From Lachnospiraceae bacterium (lineage in GTDB: Bacteria; Bacillota; Clostridia; Lachnospirales; Lachnospiraceae), in NCBI GenBank assembly GCA_003489085.1, contig DNJM01000164.1:4292-16772 (forward strand): a DNA stretch of 12,481 nucleotides, written 5' to 3'. Each line of letters starts with the position of its first letter. Position 1 is the stretch's first letter. Shown here one piece after another: positions 12,459-12,481 of the stretch. A program made the translations under genes and the position numbers. The notes under the pieces are model-generated. The model made no database searches. It saw only the letters and a list, made by a program, of their open reading frames with translations, and had not been told where the DNA came from.

Positions 12459-12481
12459 AGCGGGAACTGGATTCGAACCAG
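12459..12481 (-). tRNA. 3' end of a tRNA gene (type undetermined, possibly Gly)
   Basis: The minus strand enters the window inside the T arm (CTGG, TTCGAAT, CCAG) and continues with acceptor 3' strand TTCCCGC and discriminator T; CCA is not encoded. The rest, including the anticodon, lies beyond the right edge. A GCGGGAA/TTCCCGC acceptor with U73 is typical of bacterial tRNA-Gly, but this is only a hint. Confidence 0.85.

Noticed and set aside
12426..12481. Second attachment-site copy at the right edge tRNA
   Set aside because: The right tRNA end shares no direct repeat with the tRNA-Thr 3' end beyond an A/T run and generic T-arm bases, so the two do not bound one element.

Overview
The window looks like a Firmicutes chromosome, most likely a clostridial Lachnospiraceae-type genome. 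This is an inference from the sigH-rlmB-mrnC-cysS gene order, a cysteine T-box leader, AGGAGG-type ribosome binding sites, tRNA genes without an encoded CCA, and moderate GC content. No taxonomic marker is present.

Almost everything from the right edge down to about position 1180 is read on the minus strand. In transcription order it holds: the 3' end of a tRNA and its terminator; a LysR-family regulator; the methionine importer operon metN-metI-metQ with its own promoter; ispF (isoprenoid synthesis) with an unusual cysteine-rich tail; a four-gene cassette (an unrecognised LRR-like protein, a RimL-type acetyltransferase, an S51 peptidase and an Eis-like acetyltransferase); then the housekeeping block cysS-mrnC-rlmB-sigH behind a Cys-specific T-box; and finally a tRNA-Thr(GGT) gene with its own strong promoter.

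Left of the tRNA-Thr, positions 1 to about 1178 look accessory. Coding switches to the plus strand and becomes more AT-rich. The segment holds the end of a YefM/Phd-type antitoxin gene, an intact YoeB-type toxin gene, and a zinc-ribbon/TM2 membrane protein gene interrupted by an in-frame TGA exactly where a zinc-ligand cysteine is expected. The tRNA-Thr acceptor stem is mispaired at its 3' strand, the side facing this segment. That pattern is expected if a mobile element integrated into the tRNA 3' end, but no integrase is visible in the window.

Functionally the minus-strand block joins sulfur amino-acid supply (methionine import, cysteine charging under T-box control) with translation and RNA maturation (CysS, Mini-III, RlmB) and the entry point to sporulation (SigH). 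The ispF...cysS-mrnC-rlmB-sigH order resembles the Bacillus cluster, with the four-gene cassette inserted between ispF and cysS and with yacP absent between rlmB and sigH.

The points most worth following up are the TGA-for-Cys interruption, the tRNA-Thr junction, the perfect 12-bp inverted repeat that ends the LysR gene and sits near -66 of the predicted metN start site, the IspF cysteine tail, and the acetyltransferase/peptidase cassette.
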